A stretch of DNA of 64,000 nucleotides from Reticulitermes speratus (Eukaryota > Arthropoda > Insecta > Blattodea > Rhinotermitidae): positions 31,350,944 through 31,414,943 of the forward strand of contig JAJKFL010000330.1 in NCBI GenBank assembly GCA_021186555.1, read 5' to 3'. The position numbers were made by a program, and so were the translations under genes. Under the pieces are notes generated by a model. It was not told where the DNA came from, searched no databases, and worked only from the letters and a program-made list of their open reading frames with translations. This document shows positions 42,905 through 52,749 of this stretch, piece after piece (the stretch's first letter is position 1; each line of letters begins with the position of its first letter).

Positions 42905-43165
42905 AAGGTAAAAGGTAAAGGTAAAGCTCGCCCTACAACAGGCCATGAAGGCATAGAGGAGTAGAGCTATATCTTTACTCTTTCTTTAACCTCGGCGCTT
43001 GATGGGGGTGGATGGTTAAGGCCACACCCCGGCCGCTTTACCCCGGCAATTACCCATTATCCATTGTATAGGAGGCTGGATGGGCCCCCAGGGACATCTG
43101 GACGGGTGCGGAAAATCTTGCTGCCACCGGGATTCGATCCCGGACCGTACAGTCCGTAACGAAGA
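42905..43165 (-). repeat. SINE-A
   Basis: Reverse: GGCCATGAAGGCATAGAGGAG, CCTCGGCGCTTGATGGGGGT, CCCCGGCCGCTTTACCCCGG, TAGGAGGCTGGATGGGCCCC, B box GGGATTCGATCCCGG. Confidence 0.82.
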
Positions 43166-43174
43166 ATGAGAAGG

Positions 43175-43418
43175 CAATTTTTTTTGTGCTGAAGGGCCCC
43201 GCAGCAGAAGCTACGGACGCACCGCAGCCTTAAGGCTACTTGTGCAACCCTGTGATGAAGATTAAGAGAAAGATGATCAGTTTTTTTACCTTTCAAGTAA
43301 TGGAGCACCGGTGGAATGAAATTGAAAGGGGAAAACATGTCCCAGTACCACTTTGTCCACCACAAATCCCACATGGACTGACCCGGGATCGAACCCGGGC
43401 GTCCGCGGTGGGAAGGCA
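43175..43418 (-). repeat. SINE-C
   Basis: Reverse: GGGCCCCGCAGCAGAAGCTA, CACCGCAGCCTTAAGGCT, AATGGAGCACCGGTGGAATG, CCAGTACCACTTTGTCCACC, GGGATCGAACCCGGG. A short deletion removes part of the body near 43337. Confidence 0.82.
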
Positions 43419-43429
43419 ACCACTTACGA

Positions 43430-43970
43430 GCAGTCAGCGAGGTGGTCGGCTGCGAGCTGTAAATCGGAGGTTCAAGTCTCGGAAAGGGAGTTGCGGGGGA
43501 TTTTCTTCTTCACTGCTACTACCAGAAGGACCACGGATCATAACCAGGCTGTCAAATTTGTACCAAGAGTGAAGAGCCCGGAGCTTGCAACTGACGAATT
43601 ATTACAAGACAGGTACCCTCAACGTCTCAAGATCTCTGCTCCATGGTGTTACCAAATTTTGTTACGGCGTCGTACAAATTGTGTTGCTGTATTGATTTTG
43701 TGGTCATGCGGGTAACAACCTTACATCGATCTATTTGGAAGGTCCGCGATCCACTTCTCGACCTGGAGACCCGTTATGACGAGCGTTTTGTGGTTTTCCT
43801 CAGTCCTTCCGGTCAGTGGCATGATTACCACGATCGCTTCCTTCCACATCCCTTCCAAATTCACCACCCATACTACTATTCGACGCCATACAATCTGAGC
43901 TGCTGGCATTGGGATCCCATTCGTCCCAGTTTGTCGGGGACAGTCCCGTTTTTATGGAGTTTTAAAGAGA
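43430..43970. other. Unassigned interval; possible tRNA-like head at its start
   Basis: 43428-43490 has AGCGAGGTGGTCGGCTGCGA and GAGGTTCAAGTCTCGG, which could be an A/B box pair of another SINE. The overlapping frames beyond it match nothing I know. Confidence 0.3.
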
Positions 43971-43976
43971 CCTGAA

Positions 43977-44119
43977 ATATGTGGTCTTCTGGGTTATTTC
44001 ACGGCGTCGTGTGGCAATTATTTACCGACGTTTCGGGACAACGTATCGGTCCCATCCTCACGGGTCAAGATTCCGATACGTTGTCCCGAAACGTCGGTAA
44101 ATAATTACCACACGACGCC
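43977..44119. mobile_element. Group-2 hammerhead-like fold-back, right arm truncated
   Basis: The left arm (43977-44071) carries the full module in minus sense (CCCGUGAGGAUGGGACC...GAAACGUCGGUAA). The right arm keeps only GTCCCGAAACGTCGG and the following TAATTACCACACGACGCC. Confidence 0.7.
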
Positions 44120-44415
44120 TATGTTGGTTGTGAGAGTAATTACTGAACAAAAGTGGAGTACGAGTATACTGTCAATCGTAGGAGAGCCGCTACCTGCCGC
44201 TTGCGCAGTGCGCATGGACACTAACATGAATCATGAAGGTGCGTTTTATCTCGCAGCGTTATCTGCCATTTGCCACGTACCGACAATCAACTGTTTGCCC
44301 TACTTAGTTACCAATGATCATTTATTCAACGTGGAACCAGTACTGTGAATATTATCGTCTATTGCTGCTGTGTTGTGTAGGATATTCAGGTATGTTATTA
44401 AGGAGGACTTCACTA

Positions 44416-45065
44416 AACAAGAATAGTTGGTTAGATATAGAACAGGCCTGTGAGAGAGAGAATTTTAATGAAATGTGACGTCATAGTTGATCAGATATAG
44501 AGCAGGTCTGTGAGAGAGACCATTTTAATTAAATATGACGTCATAGTTGGTCGGATATAGAACAGGCCTGTGAGAGAGAGAATTTTAATGAAATGTGACG
44601 TCATAGTTGATCAGATATAGAGCAGGTCTGTGAGAGAGACCATTTTAATTAAATATGACGTCATAGTTGGTCGGATATAGAGCAGGCCTGTGAGAGAGAG
44701 AGAATTTTAATTAAATATGACGACATAGTTGGTCAGATATAGAGCAGGCCTGTGAGAGAGACAATTTTCATTAAATATGACGTCATAGTTGGTCAGATAT
44801 AGAGCAGGCCTGTGTGAGAGAGAGAGAATTTTCATTAAATATGACGTCATAGTTGGTCAGATATAGAGCAGGCCTGTGTGAGAGAGAATTTTCATTAAAT
44901 ATGGCGTCATAGTTGATCAGCTATAGAGCAGGCCTGTGAGAGAGGGAATTTTAATTAAATGTGACGTCATAGTTGGTCAGATATAGAGCAGGCCTGTGTG
45001 AGAGAGAGACAATTTTCATTAAATATGATGTCATAGTTGATCACTTATAGAGCAGGCCTGTGAGT
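44416..45065. repeat. 60-bp tandem repeat with a TGACGTCA site in each unit, about 10.5 copies
   Basis: Unit: TGACGTCATAGTTGGTCAGA, TATAGAGCAGGCCTGTGAGA, GAGAGAATTTTAATTAAATA. The palindrome TGACGTCA, the full cAMP-response element bound by CREB/ATF bZIP dimers, is intact at 44476, 44536, 44596, 44656, 44778, 44842 and 44962, and changed by one base in three units. Variation in the number of GA pairs gives units of 58-66 bp. Confidence 0.92.
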
Positions 45066-45069
45066 TAAG

Positions 45070-46420
45070 TGGTGTATTTTCGTTTGCTATCGTTACATGC
45101 AAATTATGAAATAGTTTTCCTTAGCATTTGTTCCCAGACCTAGTTCAGTTCTGTCAGTGCCATGATTTTGCAGGATCGTTAAGCCGGTTTCATCTGCACA
45201 GGGATTCAAGAATTGTAGAAACCCGAATTTGAGGGAAATATTATTTTGTGCTATTTATGTGCAGATGACCTTGAGTGGAAGTTGGCTGAGGATATGTGAT
45301 GTGCAGGTGTCCTGTTTGGAGGCACAAGCGTGATATGCGCTTGAAGAAATTTTAGTACAACCATGAAGAACCTCTCCGAGGATATGAAGAATTTGAACTG
45401 ACAGCCTTCCGAATGCAAGAACAGAGCTATAACTCTGCACAAACCCTGTTTTATCTGCATGAGGATTGACCGAATGTAGGATCTTCGAACACGGATTTGT
45501 GTTTATCAACGCTGCTTCGTCTGCATAGGTTAACTGTTTGAAAGCACGGTGTTACTACATATCAGAGATTCCACTTGCTTTGACGTCAAAAAAAAAAAAA
45601 AACTCTGCACTTTGCCCACACAGTGTATTTGCGTTTCGTGAGACTCAGAGTAAACAGTAATCATTTCTCTACATAGCATTAACCGGTTTTTGTAATGGAT
45701 ATGCAGTATGTTTTCTGTGATATAGTAACTGTATTTTTGAAATTTTATTTAGACGAACTTAGTGCTGATTGAAGGGGTTTAAGTAAGATGTGTGCGTGAC
45801 CATAAATGGAGAAAAAGGCAAGGATTGCGAAGGACTTTCTGGTAATCTTACATAGAGATACAAACCAACAATTCGCCCAAGAGAAAGCGAGTGAAACCAC
45901 AAAATTCATCACGATACGAGGAACTTGGTTGGGAATCAAATTGGAAACCCGCAGATGGCAAGTTTAGAGCTTTAACCTCGCACACACCTGATTGTTTTTA
46001 AAACCAGTGACATACATAACCCGTCGGTGCCCCCCACGGGACTCCATAATTGGGGGGGGGGCCCACTATAATTATTAGCGAAGTTACGCCCGAATCCCTC
46101 AGAATGGGACTCAGTCCGAAAGAACCCACAACAAATTTTAGTATTCTGTACGTTTGAGGGGCCCCGCTGACCCATGGGGCCCCCCCTGCGCCGCGGTGTC
46201 TGCGGGGGCCACATCTACGCCGTTGTTTGAAATATTGTTTCATGTTAATGGTGACAGGAAGAGATGCAGATGACTGCGGCCTTGATCAACATTGCCGCCA
46301 TCCCACAAGAAATACCACGTGACAGCTGGGTCCGTGTATCAGATTACACCACGATAACGCGGTTACGTTCCTAGAACACATCACGTAATATGTAAACACG
46401 TAAATCGAATACTCCTGTCC
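45070..46420. other. Unassigned interval
   Basis: 45200-45530 shows weak internal repetition (CCGGTTTCATCTGCACAGGG, CTGTTTTATCTGCATGAGG, CTGCTTCGTCTGCATAGG). 46030-46230 shares words with 38805-38870 in reverse. No coding evidence. Confidence 0.35.
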
Positions 46421-46426
46421 ATAGGG

Positions 46427-46695
46427 GGGGTACGCAGTGGCGCATTTGTTTGAGGCACTGCGTTACGGGCTGGGGTGATTGGAATTTTTCGTTGACTTAA
46501 TCCTTCCGGCCGCACTATAGCGCTCGTGTCGACTCAGAAATGATTACCAGGGGTATCTGCTGCGAGGTAAAGGCGGCCAGTGCGTAGGACTGACAACCTT
46601 GCCACCTTCATGTGTCGACTGTCTAGAAATTCTGGGCGCGGCAACCTCCTGCAGCCCTAAGAGCCTGTCCAGGCCTGTATAGGGATCGCTTTACC
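46427..46695 (+). repeat. SINE-B, B box deleted
   Basis: GGTACGCAGTGGCGCATTTG head, then the body (GGAATTTTTCGTTGACTTAA, AATGATTACCAGGGGTATC, GGTAAAGGCGGCCAGTGCGT, CAGGCCTGTATAGGGATCGC). The B-box region between the head and body is missing. Confidence 0.8.
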
Positions 46696-46699
46696 TTAA

Positions 46700-47470
46700 C
46701 CTCTCCATGAAGTGAGCGTCAGAAATGGAACTTCTGTTCCAGAGTAGTATTTTTCAACGTCATAACTGAAAAAATTTTTTTTATTATTTTAGAAGTAAAA
46801 TAACATTGGGGTAGCACACAAAATGTGAATGTGGGATCGATTAACGAGTACGTTAATCCGAGTTCCTATGACTGATGTATTTGACAGACGCACCAACAAC
46901 TGTGCTCTGTACAAGTCATACTATTTCCACGACTCACTGACTTAGCAAACCGTCGCACTCTGGTTACTGCCTAACATACGGCTGACAGGGCGAAACACCT
47001 AGCCTCTTATAAACGAGTCGTGGGAAACGCATTTGGTGATTTCTTTGATATGTGTCACATTTAACGACAGTCCCTGGGAAACGGACAAGTTGAAAATACT
47101 TATATAAGTGCACCGTTCCCATGACTTGTCAAATATACCAGCTGTGGGGACGCAGCTGTAGAAATGTTTGTGTCCTGTAATATATGGAACACCACTGACG
47201 ATCATTTTATATGCTTGAATTAAGGAGGATGAATGTTTATCGAGGTTAAGTGGATGAGACGGAAGGGTCAGGGTCATTATGTGATTCTTGGATAACTAGG
47301 GTTAAGCAAGTTGAACTTTCTGATTGCAGTTCTGATTTAGTAAGTTCTTCGGAAAGGAACCATGTGGCATATTTATTGAAAATAATGGGTTTTCGTAAAA
47401 GTGAAAGCCCTGTGTGCACGAAATCGCGTTAAGCGAAGAATCGACTAACTATGATGCGTAAGACAAAGTT
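46700..47470. other. Unassigned interval
   Basis: Nothing recognised. Confidence 0.3.
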
Positions 47471-47476
47471 TTTCAC

Positions 47477-47576
47477 CAACTAAATACACTTGTTATAAAA
47501 ACACTAAAATATTCTAAAACTGCTTGATAAAAAGCCCCGACATGTTTCGGCTCACCAATGAGCCATCCTCAGGGGG
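47477..47576 (-). ncRNA. Type I hammerhead ribozyme in a single arm
   Basis: Minus strand: CCCC/GGGG stem I (47573-47576 with 47535-47538), CUGAGGA, U, a perfect 6-bp stem II GGCUCA/UGAGCC with UUGG loop, GAAA, ACAUGU stem III, cut after C (GUC). The best-formed motif in the window. The outer end CCAACTAAATACAC (47478-47491) is the family terminal word in reverse. Confidence 0.78.
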
Positions 47577-47826
47577 TCACAACTGTCTGTTCTCAAAACA
47601 CGTACATATGTTAATCCTCTGTAGAGGTATACGGTCAACGTCTTATCTCACCAATCTTACTTTATCACTTCGCAAGCCGATATGTTTTTTTTAAAACACT
47701 CTCTATAGATTATGCACTATATTATTGCGTCACTTACACACTCACTATTAAATTAAGTTATAAACCAACTGATGCACACTAAAACCACTTTTTAAGTAGC
47801 TTTATTATAAAATTGTTAAAATTGTA

Positions 47827-47866
47827 CCCCTACACGTGTTTCGATCCTAGGATCATCGTCAGGGGG
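47827..47866 (-). ncRNA. Type I hammerhead ribozyme motif, left arm
   Basis: CCCC/GGGG stem I, CUGACGA, U, stem II GAUCC/GGAUC with UA between, GAAA, stem III ACACGUGU, cut after A. Identical core to the right-arm copy. Confidence 0.75.
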
Positions 47867-48080
47867 GTTTATTGCTAAAAGCTACAGTCACTTCAACACA
47901 TGATTTAAACTATTCTATCTGCACTTTGAAACATAAGTTAAAATCTTGTAAAAAGATTCTCTAAAAGTTGTAAAATTATAAAAGCACTGTAGATGGTAGA
48001 TTGTGGAACTGCTGGCGTGTGGTATTAAAAGCATATGAAATGTTTTTGCGTGGAGCGGAGTGTACTACGTGTTGTGCGGT

Positions 48081-48120
48081 GAGGAGTACTACGGTGGAGT
48101 ACTCCACCGTAGTACTCCTC
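48081..48120. repeat. Perfect 40-bp palindrome
   Basis: GAGGAGTACTACGGTGGAGT is followed immediately by its exact reverse complement, with no spacer, in the middle of the fold-back. Confidence 0.95.
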
Positions 48121-48168
48121 AATATTTTAAATCATGTGTTGAAGTGACTGTAGCTTTTAACAATAAAC

Positions 48169-48208
48169 CCCCCTGACGATGATCCTAGGATCGAAACACG
48201 TGTAGGGG
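48169..48208 (+). ncRNA. Type I hammerhead ribozyme motif, right arm
   Basis: CCCC 48169-48172 pairs with GGGG 48205-48208; CUGACGA 48173-48179; stem II 48181-48192; GAAA 48193-48196; ACACGUGU stem III; cut after A48204. Confidence 0.77.
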
Positions 48209-48289
48209 TACAATTTTAACAATTTTATAATAAAGCTACTTAAAAAGTGGTTTTAGTGTGCATCGGTTGGTTTATAACTTAATTTAATA

Positions 48290-48685
48290 TGACGAAGATG
48301 CACGGTGTCAACAGTGTGAAACACTCACTATTGTTTGTAGTGTATATTGGTTGATGTGGAAACGTAGATATTTGTATATATGGTCACCTGTTTTTACTTA
48401 TGTCTGTGTTGACACTGTTCGTCCTTTTTGAATTCTTAAGTTGCTACGTAGATTCCTGGGCGTCATGTTAAATGTGTGGAAAATATGCGGATGTTTATAA
48501 GCGCATGTTCACCAGAGGAGCCTGGTTTTGTAGTACTTACAACGTGGGTTTTCGTTCTTGAGTTCACTGAACGTGTGTAGTGTGTGTGTCGTGGTTGAGT
48601 ATGTACTCACATATTGGGTTAATCCTCAACTTAAAAAAAGCCCGGCGAAGTATGAATCCATCAACGACTTATCGTATTTAACTTC
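48290..48685. other. Unassigned interval
   Basis: Nothing recognised. Confidence 0.3.
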
Positions 48686-48689
48686 AGTT

Positions 48690-48975
48690 CATCCATGGTG
48701 AAGGTAAATATGTCCCTATACACGCCATGAAGGCATACAGGAGGAGCAGAGGTGTAGCTCCATTCATTCTTAACCTCAGCACTATACGGAGGTGAGTGGT
48801 CAATTTCACGCCCCGGCCGCTTTACCCCCGCGAAAGAGACCCGGTACCCATTGTATAGGAGGCTGGGTGGGCCCCAGGGCCGTTCTGGACCGTGTTGGAG
48901 AAGAGAAAAAATCTCTTGCCTCTGCCGGGATTCGAAACCCGGACCGTCCAACCCGTAGCTAGTTGCTGTACCATG
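48690..48975 (-). repeat. SINE-A, near full length
   Basis: Reverse: CGCCATGAAGGCATACAGGAG, AGGTGTAGCTCCATTCATTC, CCCCGGCCGCTTTACCCCCG, GGTACCCATTGTATAGGAGG, TGCCGGGATTCGAAACCCGG, GTAGCTAGTTGCTGTACC. Confidence 0.85.
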
Positions 48976-49198
48976 AAAGTTTGATTCTTTAATGCCATCA
49001 TCTAATATGAATATTACCAGCTGAAGATACGCAGTTATCATCCAAACGGACGGGTGTAATATAACGTATTGCGAGAAAAATGTATAACCGAGGAAATTTT
49101 ATTCATTAATTTTATTTTCCTTCGAATTGGGAAGGAATCGCCGTTAGCTACTCGATTTAAGTGGCAGAACTTCTCGGTTTGATGCGAGATTTGGGGTT

Positions 49199-49310
49199 CT
49201 TAAAGCAGTGTCGCTGACAGTAAAGGTCTTCTGAGATGTGACTCTGACTAAGCGTTTCCCGACGGTTGGAAGAAGTGTGGTATCTTCGTCTTCAAGGGTC
49301 AAGCAATCCA
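49199..49310 (-). repeat. Decayed group-2 arm
   Basis: GTCTTCTGAGATGTGACTCTG, CGACGGTTGGAAGAAGTG, and TCTTCGTCTTCAAGGGTCAAGC follow the family order; the ribozyme is no longer recognisable. Confidence 0.45.
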
Positions 49311-49667
49311 AGGAGAATCATTCGTCTTATATGATTGTCTGCATTAATGTTCCTTGCTTCAATAAAGATATGCCCAACGGAATGTTTCTCCTTTGGCCTC
49401 CCAAAACATCGTTAACATGACAAATGTCATTTTGATAAGGTCAAGGAAGGGGTTTTTCGATTGACACAATAACCACCGTCAGTGTTTTCTACATTGTCAA
49501 TAATCAACTTATCAGCAGTGATCCCTACAAGAACTGCCACATCCTGTATCACGGATCAAATTTCGAACACCGACAACCTGTGCAGCCTCGGGCAAGCAAG
49601 GTCTCTGTAGAACCCGCTTTTGATTATTCGAACTACACGACATTCCATAAGTAACACGAGGTCTACG

Positions 49668-50125
49668 GGCTGGACGGTCCGGGGATCGAATCATGGCCGC
49701 GCGGTCTAAGGCGTGGGTCTGCGGCCGCTCGCTTACAAGGATTGTGGGTTCGAATCCCACCGGGGGCGTGGATGTTTGTGTTGTGATTATTGTTAAGGAC
49801 GGCAGCATGGAACGTAAAGTGACATGAAGGACGAAAGGATTTAAACAGTACAAAAATGGATCAAAGGGAAAAAACCCCGGACAGGCTTTAAAAAATAAAA
49901 CCCCTGTGGGGGCGATATTTTCCGCGCCCGTCCACACCGGCCCTGGGGCCCATCCAGCCTCCTATACAATGGGTACCGGGTCTCTTTCCCGGAGGTAAAG
50001 CGGCCGGGGCGTGGAGTTGACTACCCACCCTCATCTAGCGCCAGGGTTAAAGAAAGAGTAGAGCTATACCTCTACTCCCCCTCAGGGCCTTCATGGCCTG
50101 TTCTAGGGAGAAATTTACCTTCTAC
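49668..50125 (+). repeat. SINE-A split by a nested SINE-D
   Basis: The SINE-A head (GGACGGTCCGGGGATCGAATC) stops at 49690 in its B box. A SINE-D with D2 tail follows (GGCCGCGCGGTCTAAGGCGT, GGGTTCGAATCCCACCGGGG, CATGAAGGACGAAAGGATTT, CCCCGGACAGG and A-rich end at about 49905). SINE-A then resumes (GGGGGCGATATTTTCCGCGC, CATCTAGCGCCAGGGTTAA) to 50125. Confidence 0.86.
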
Positions 50126-50461
50126 CTACACCCTGATTTTAATGTCAAGGGAAGGTCACAGGACCGTAAGCGGTGATATGGGTTGGGCGTGTATTGCAAA
50201 TAAACGTACCGCACTGACAAGAGTCGTAGAACCGCTGTCGTGTTGGGTGCGTGCGGTAGAAACCTCCCAATGTACACGGCCCGACTACTAGTGTTTGCAA
50301 TGCATGCAAATCAATACTTTACACCAGACTTTTAAGGAAACATTCCGCGTGTAACCTTAGAACTAAACCCCATAACATGCTGCCAACATTACAGATACTA
50401 AATCCATGGAACATATAGTTTCCATCGTGAGAAGCTAATTGTCATTCACATTACAGAATGT

Positions 50462-50868
50462 AAAGTTGTCCTTGTCCACGCCATGAAGGTATATAGGAGG
50501 AGTAGAGGTAGAACTCCAATCATTCGTGACAGCGGCACAAGATGGAGGCAAGCGGTCAACTTCACGTCCCGGCCGCTTTATCCCCGGGAAGGAACTCCGG
50601 TACATAAGATCTGTGCTGTTCTGGGATATTACGCAGCGTTGAGTGGTAGTTCTGTACCGACGTTTCGGGACAACCTATCGGTCCCATCTTCAAAGGTCAA
50701 GAAGTCTACATCGCGGCGGAAGCCTGAAGTCACGGAACTCAGGACCACACTGGACAGGAGGCTGGGTGGGCCCCAGAGCGGGTCTGGGCGTTTTTTTGAG
50801 AAGAGAAAAGTCTCTTATACCTGCTGGGATTCAAATCCCGTAGCTAGTCGCAATCCCGGCAACTAGGT
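50462..50868 (-). repeat. SINE-A interrupted by a group-2 element
   Basis: Reverse SINE-A body 50462-50605 (CACGCCATGAAGGTATATAG, CCCGGCCGCTTTATCCCCGG) and head part 50745-50868 (GGACAGGAGGCTGGGTGGGC, TGGGATTCAAATCCCG) are separated by the insert 50606-50733. Confidence 0.82.
50606..50733 (-). mobile_element. Group-2 hammerhead-like element with about 15-bp target duplication
   Basis: Flanks GGAACTCCGGTACAT (50591-50605) and GGAACTCAGGACCAC (50734-50748) are a diverged direct repeat. The insert starts AAGATCTGTGCTGTTCTGGG, holds one minus-sense module (GACCTTTGAAGATGGGACC, GTCCCGAAACGTCGGTAC), and ends ATCGCGGCGGAAGCCTGAAG. It shows the complete boundaries of a single unit. Confidence 0.78.
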
Positions 50869-50929
50869 CAGAAAATTACTGTTTACTTCACGGACCGCAA
50901 AAATTCATTTCTGTGTTCAGAACAGGCTG

Positions 50930-51525
50930 CCTCTTGGCCGCTGTCCTGAGCGACATCAGTCGAGCTCTTACCTTCTCGCCACATTTATGCACGATTCATC
51001 ATAGTTTCACCGTCTCATCTACGTAGGCTGGCCATAATTCCTTGAGACAAAAACGGGACGGGGAGTGTTCATAAAGAGTAGGATATTTAAAAAAAATGTT
51101 TTATTACATAAAAATATTGAACTCACAATAATTCTTCACAGAACCGCGCAAGTGTTGCCAACACGTATTTCTTCTTTTCTCTGAATAAGTCATTGACTTT
51201 AAAGTTACACCATTTATTCAGTTGGCAATTGTCGATCTCGATCAACGCGCCTCTACCGACGGTTACACGAATGACTGGTACCTACAATAGCAGCCATTGA
51301 TGCAAACTTGATTATAGGTTATGATTGACCAATATTTAAGCATATTTTAAAGTTTTTATAAAAAAAACGGGACAAAAATGGAATTTTTACTAAAACGACG
51401 GGACGGCCGGGACATAGCAAAAAACAAAAACGGTACTGTCCCGTTCAAAACGGGACGTATGGTCAGCCTACATCTACGTCTAGGTTTCCAAAAGTGGTCT
51501 CTTCCCTTCAAGTTGTAGCGGTAAC
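50930..51525 (-). repeat. LINE family 1 fragment split by a hAT MITE
   Basis: GCTGTCCTGAGCGACATCAGT and TTTCACCGTCTCATCTACG are followed, after the MITE, by TCTAGGTTTCCAAAAGTGGT, contiguous LINE sequence when compared with 4850-4910 and 37500-37560. Confidence 0.7.
51024..51470. mobile_element. hAT-type MITE with 8-bp target duplication
   Basis: Ends TAGGCTGGCCATA / TATGGTCAGCCTA, flanked by CATCTACG at 51016-51023 and 51471-51478. Internal ACGGGAC words recur near both ends. 447 bp, non-coding. Confidence 0.9.
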
Positions 51526-51627
51526 GCTATCTACAATTGTATTCGTCACGTTTCTAGTAAGAATATCGCCGGGCACAACGACCATCCTGAGGTTTTCCAT
51601 GATTTTGATCAAGCTATTCAGGCAGAT

Positions 51628-51895
51628 AGCCGATCCCAGTAGCCGTGCGGTCTAAGGCGTGGGTCTGCGGCCGCTCGCTTGCTGGGATTGCGGGTTGGAT
51701 TCCCGCCGGGGGCATGGATGTCTGTCTGTTGTGAGTGTTGTGTGTTGTCAGGTAGAGGTCTCTGCGACGAGCTGGTCACCCGTCCAGAGGAGTCCTACCG
51801 AGTGTGGTGTGTCTAAAAAGTGTGTGATCGTGAAGCCTCGAAAACTGAGGCGGCCTTGGTCCCCTAGGGGCTGTCGAGCCATTGGGAAAAAAATT
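51628..51895 (+). repeat. SINE-D (D1 tail), full length
   Basis: GCCGATCCCAGTAGCCGTGC, GGTCTGCGGCCGCTCGCTTG, GCGGGTTGGATTCCCGCCGG, GTCAGGTAGAGGTCTCTGCG, GGAGTCCTACCGAGTGTG, GGCGGCCTTGGTCCCCTAGG, ending GGGAAAAAAA. Confidence 0.85.
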
Positions 51896-52194
51896 CAGGC
51901 AGATGCGGAGATAATACCTCAATGACGTCACTACCGCTTATTTCCAAATTCAGCAGTCGCTAATTAAACTAACATTCGACGCTGTATATTTTTATATGCT
52001 GATAACGTCGTTAAATAACCAACAAAAAAAGTGAATAAACAAATGGTGAACTGTTCCTACAGGCACATTCAAGTTCTGACAATACAGGTAATGTACCTAC
52101 GAGTATAAACGTAACATTGAGGCGCGTTCGCGTAACCATTTTTGCCGTGGAAAAGCAATAAATTTGACATATTCTGAGTGTGTGTTTGTAGCCT

Positions 52195-52605
52195 TAGTTA
52201 TCCAGCATGCAAAGCGCATGCGCCGTATTATATTGTCATCTGTGGCCTGTCTGGCTGTACCATATTTTTCCACATTATCTCATAAACGGCACGATTTTCG
52301 GAAAAAGAGTTATTGTACATGAAATTGTGTTTTGATTGTCTGTACAACTTTGTTTGAAAAATTTCTCATTCTAAGAAGAATTCACCGAGATATCATAAAT
52401 GTACATAGGTCTTTATGTACAGTACCCGTTATTCTTGTCCGATTTTAATGAAACTTGAATTTTCTGGACAGATTTTCGAAAAATACTCAAATATCAAATG
52501 TAATGAAAATTCGTCCAGTGGGAGCCGAGTTGTTCTATGCGAACGGACGGACAGACAGACATGACGAAGCTAATAGTCGCTTTTCGCAATTTTGCAAACG
52601 CGCCT
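52195..52605 (+). repeat. 400-bp dispersed repeat, copy 2
   Basis: Collinear with 57120-57530: CATCTGTGGCCTGTCTG, CTCATAAACGGCACGATTTT, ATTTCTCATTCTAAGAAGAA, AGTACCCGTTATTCTTGTCC, TCGTCCAGTGGGAGCCGAGT, GACAGACAGACATGACGAAG. Non-coding. Confidence 0.78.
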
Positions 52606-52749
52606 AAAAAAGACTGCTGTACGTGGAGACCATGCCCGCCCGCCTGCAGTGACCTACTATCGGGGACATGAAATTGGATGTAGGTGTTCTTTGCAAAAAT
52701 CTATCGAGCAAGCATGAGTTTCGTGAAAATCGCTGCAGTGGTAGCCATA

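Larger units (their letters stand above)
47760..48285. mobile_element. Fold-back with two intact hammerheads
   Basis: Left arm 47762-47922 and right arm 48128-48275 are inverted copies across about 150 bp with few differences. Both outer ends carry the family word (CCAACTGATGCACAC left, GTGCATCGGTTGGT right, 48258-48271). Both arms keep a complete ribozyme. The spacer contains a perfect 40-bp palindrome (48081-48120). No open frame. Confidence 0.85.

Noticed and set aside
43643..43975. 110-codon plus-strand frame rich in aromatic residues and proline
   Set aside because: It resembles no family, overlaps open frames on the other strand, and lies between SINEs; likely chance.
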